Source of the DNA: Terebella lapidaria
Taxonomy: Eukaryota > Annelida > Polychaeta > Terebellida > Terebellidae
Reading direction: 5' to 3'
NCBI GenBank assembly: GCA_949152475.1
Contig: OX424556.1
Coordinates: forward strand, 248,001 to 312,000
Length of the DNA stretch: 64,000 nt
Under the pieces are notes generated by a model. The model worked only from the letters and a program-made list of their open reading frames with translations. It had not been told where the DNA came from and searched no databases. Every line of letters begins with the position of its first letter. Position 1 is the stretch's first letter. Below, one piece after another: positions 61,007 through 64,000 of the stretch. The position numbers and the translations under genes are program-made.

Positions 61007-61510
61007 AAATTGGGTGAAATTTTTCAAGTCCAAAAAATGTTCAATGGCCAAAAAAAATTTTTTTTTTTTTTTTGCTGGAAATGGCTCAAAACGAATAGTG
61101 ACTTGATTTGAGACCAAAAAAATTTTTTTCGTCGACCCGTCAAAAAATCAAAATGGCCGCCACACGCAGACCGGCGATTCAAGGGCAACGAAACTTATAC
61201 ACATCATAGAGGTACATGAGGAGAATGTTTTGAAACAAAAATCTCAAAACTGATCAGACAGTTTTTGAGAAAATGGCCACCAAAGTCCAAAATTGGCAAT
61301 TTTTCGTCAAAAATGGCCGCCAAATCGGCAAAAACGATTCAATAAAAAAAATCAAAAAATTTTTTTAGATATTGGCCTAAGGTATGTTCTGACAAATTTA
61401 TGGAAAAATTCATCATGCCAAAAAAAAGTTACAGACCCGGACGGACGACGGACGGACGCAGACGAAAAACCACGATAATAGCTTATCGGCCCAAAGGGCC
61501 GGTAAGCTAA
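61007..61510 (+). mobile_element. E-family 3' end with covarying hairpin
   Basis: Diverged A-like 3' half followed by ATAGCTTATCGGCCC, loop AAA, GGGCCGGTAAGCTA and tip CTAA (61479-61510). Compared with A hairpins, two base pairs are changed on both sides, so pairing is kept. Confidence 0.8.
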
Positions 61511-61513
61511 AAA

Positions 61514-62829
61514 TTAGCCCAAGGGCTAAGATAGGTTACCGGACAACTTTAGTTGAAACAGGACAGGTGAGATATGACGTTAAGATAAACCAATCATCTT
61601 CGTGAACTTCAATGTCATCATTAAGTGTGCAGCATATAACCTTGTATTCATGTATGTTCAAAATACAAATACAAGGTCTATCTACAAGTCTTTTGTCTAT
61701 AAACGAAATTTACACATTTCTTGTTGGACGTGACACTGAGATATAGCACTCAATGTCATCTGACGTCAAGTTCAACCTCACCCAAAAAAGCCACATATAT
61801 ATGTGGTATACATGTATATGACTTCCAATTCCAGCTATACCTACAAACATTTTTTGGCTGTAGAGGCCAATTTACACACTCAAGGGGCCTTTTAAGCAAT
61901 TCAAAGCACTCCATCTTTATACACAATGTCAGGGACCCCAATTAGCATGTTTTATAACAAAAATCTCAAAACTGATCAGATAAATTTGAAGGAAAACGAC
62001 CAAAAATTAAATTTGGGGCCTATTCAGCCTAAATTTCTAGCCTTTTGAGCAATTCAAGGCACTTTATACACTATATACATATTTATACACATCATGTCAA
62101 AAACCCCAATTACTATGTTTTGAAATAACATAATTTTCGATTAAAGACAAACAAGGTGCAAATTTGGGCATTTTTCGACTCAAAAATGGCTGTTTTGACA
62201 TTTCAAGGTCATCCAAGGTCAAATTCAAGGTCACCACACAAGTCTTCATATATGACTTCCCATTTGAAAGTGCTAATTTCTAAGCTCTATCTTCAAGCAT
62301 TCTATGAGTACAGTCTAGGCAGCTCCCATTATGAAGGAAAAAAGTGCCGAAAATTTTCAGTCCCAAATTTTTTTCAAAGGGTGAAAAAATTTTTTTTGCC
62401 TAGAAATGGCCCAAAATGGATAGTAACGCAATTTGGGGCAAAAAAAAATTTTTTCGTCGACCCGTCAAAAATTCAAAATGGCCGCCACACGGAGACCAGC
62501 AATTCAAGGGCAACAAAACTTATACACATCATAAAGGTACATAGAGGGAATCTTCTGAAATGAAAATCTCAAAACTGATCAGACAGTTTTTGAGAAAATG
62601 GCCGCCAAAGTCCAAAATTGGCCATTTTTCGTCAAAAATGGCCGCCATTTTGAGAAAAATGCTAAAATAAAAAAACTAAAAAAAAAACCCCTCTTGAAAT
62701 ATTTTTAGGCATTTTTGTGCAAAAAATCCGCCTGTAAACTTTAAAGATACAGCTGTGGACGGACGACGGACGGACGACGGACGCAACGTGACGGCAATAG
62801 GTTATCGGACCATAGGTCCGGTAACCTAA
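61514..62829 (+). mobile_element. A3 element, copy 2
   Basis: Near-identical to 50167-51831 over the first 590 bp, but with one 454-bp-type unit and shorter middle. It ends with a hairpin (loop ATA) at 62829, followed by one more partial tail to 62902. Confidence 0.85.
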
Positions 62830-63197
62830 AAATGTGGACGGACGACGCCGACGCCGCCGACGAAGGACGCAACGCCATGCCAATAGGTTATCGGACCATA
62901 GGACCATATATCGCTGATTACTCATTTCGTAGCGCTGCCGCCTGGTGAGTGGTCAGTTTTGGCATCTGACAAGTTGATTTCATTCGTTGTTTCAATCAAA
63001 ATTTTGATCGTAAATTTGCTTGTTCGAACTAAACGAGTCAATTTGAAAATTATTGTCTTTAATAATTTTTAGGTTACCGGACCTATGGTCCGATAACCTA
63101 TTGGCATGGCGTTGCGTCCTTCGTCGGCGGCGTCGGCGTCGTCCGTCCACATTTTTAGGTTACCGGACCTATGGTCCGATAACCTATTGCCGTCACG
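62787..63197. repeat. Inverted pair of A-type tails around a 180-bp spacer
   Basis: The two-tail segment 62787-62902 reappears inverted at about 63082-63197, including the same GACGCCGACGCCGCCGACGA stretch, with no differences that I could see by eye. The spacer (62903-63068) is not repeated elsewhere in the window. Confidence 0.88.
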
Positions 63198-64000
63198 GGC
63201 TCATAATGTACCTCTATGATATGAGCAGAAATATTGAAAGCGCGGACCTCAGAGTGCCAGGCGGTTTGCGAAGTTTTTCCGATTCGAGTGACTCGATTGC
63301 ACATGCAATATGACTAGAATTTAGTATTGATCAATGTGAGATTATAAACAACAGTTACCGAGTGATTTAGCAGCCAGTTATTCGAGTTTTCTAAAAATGT
63401 TAGTTGTCTGCGGTTAACCTATCAATCGTACAGTACAAACCCTAGTTCCAACCACCATGATGAATGGTATCTGTCAACTCGCATATGATAAATCTGGGTT
63501 TGCGTTTTTTTTCCGTTTTAACGGACGATTTTATCGTGAATCTAATAATTCGAACATTTCAAAATTTAATTATTTTTAGCTGTTCGAACTAATTGAATAA
63601 ATACGGTATGATGGATTCCATGTTATATTGCAGCAATTGTTATACCAAGTTTTATAACAAACACGTGGATAGCCCTGAGATTTATATCTGTAGACCCCGA
63701 GAGTGGGGTTGCGGCTAACCATGAAATCCAAAGAAATTATTATTCCTACAAAAGCACAAAAGTAATTATTGTAATAAAACCATGCCAAACAAAATAATCA
63801 CCCGAAACACAAGCATTTTCAATACTTCCATTTGGTTAAATCAGATTACAGCTGGGACAAAACTTTGCACACAGATTCCTAACTCAACAAAGATACAGCA
63901 AAGGGAAAACCTGTTATCATAACATCATACAGGAAAGTAGCCAGATCTATGAACACCTCCACCAAATGGCAATGGTTTGTATAATGGTGTAAACTAGACG
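63198..64000. other. Intron stretch, mostly unrecognised
   Basis: About 800 bp of AT-rich sequence without a recognised exon or repeat. The last seven bases (CTAGACG after AA) match the 5' start of B and C elements, so another element may begin at 63994. Confidence 0.4.

Noticed and set aside
63576-63788. Minus frame as a missing MORC2 ATPase exon
   Set aside because: No GHKL motifs (such as ELVDNA or DDGxGM) and no match to MORC2. The ATPase exons are not in the window.

Overview
The window is nuclear DNA from an animal, most likely a mollusc such as a bivalve. That placement is an inference. It rests on spliceosomal introns, a MORC2-type gene, and introns packed with short non-autonomous elements built around tandem repeats, a pattern well known from bivalves. 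Only one host gene is convincingly present. Fifteen exons on the minus strand, between 32141 and 22, encode the middle of a MORC2-like protein: the end of the S5/transducer part of the ATPase module, coiled coil 1, the second transducer segment, a CW zinc finger, coiled coil 2 and an acidic/basic linker. All splice phases agree across the 14 introns, one of which is best explained as GC-AG. The GHKL ATPase exons must lie beyond 64000, across an intron of more than 31.8 kb. The chromo-like and C-terminal coiled-coil exons lie beyond position 1. In other animals MORC2 works with the HUSH pathway to silence transposons; here its own introns are crowded with them.

Layout. 1-2321: five 3'-ward exons (the last partial to the window) with 43-bp and 37-bp minisatellites. 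2322-15777: intron holding a nested stack, element B1 (2403-11154) with two A1 copies, one C element and element B2 inside it, followed by A2, A1 and A3-type elements. 15778-16488: three exons, including most of the CW finger. 16489-25282: intron of A2 arrays, one carrying a captured protein-like segment, and an F element. 25283-26921: four exons and a 32-bp minisatellite that copies an exon end with its 5' splice site. 26922-31466: intron that is almost entirely a 31-bp minisatellite, split by a 983-bp terminal-inverted-repeat element. 31467-32141: four small exons. 32142-64000: a single intron with head-to-tail A elements, B3, a long-inverted-repeat transposon split by a 5.6-kb C element, and further A elements.

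The main discovery candidate is a set of element families (here called A, B, C, E and F) whose internal sequences are unrelated or distant but whose ends follow one plan. Each begins (C/T)TAG or CTAA, followed by a small hairpin and a roughly 12-nt key. Each ends with a strong hairpin whose arms repeat that key, and the 3' tip is usually CTAA. Nested insertions give natural empty sites showing exact joins after an A with no target-site duplication. This fits Helitron-like (Helitron2/Helentron-type) rolling-circle elements. No Rep/helicase gene is present, so every copy here is non-autonomous. I saw no tRNA, rRNA, CRISPR array, LTR element or Polinton.
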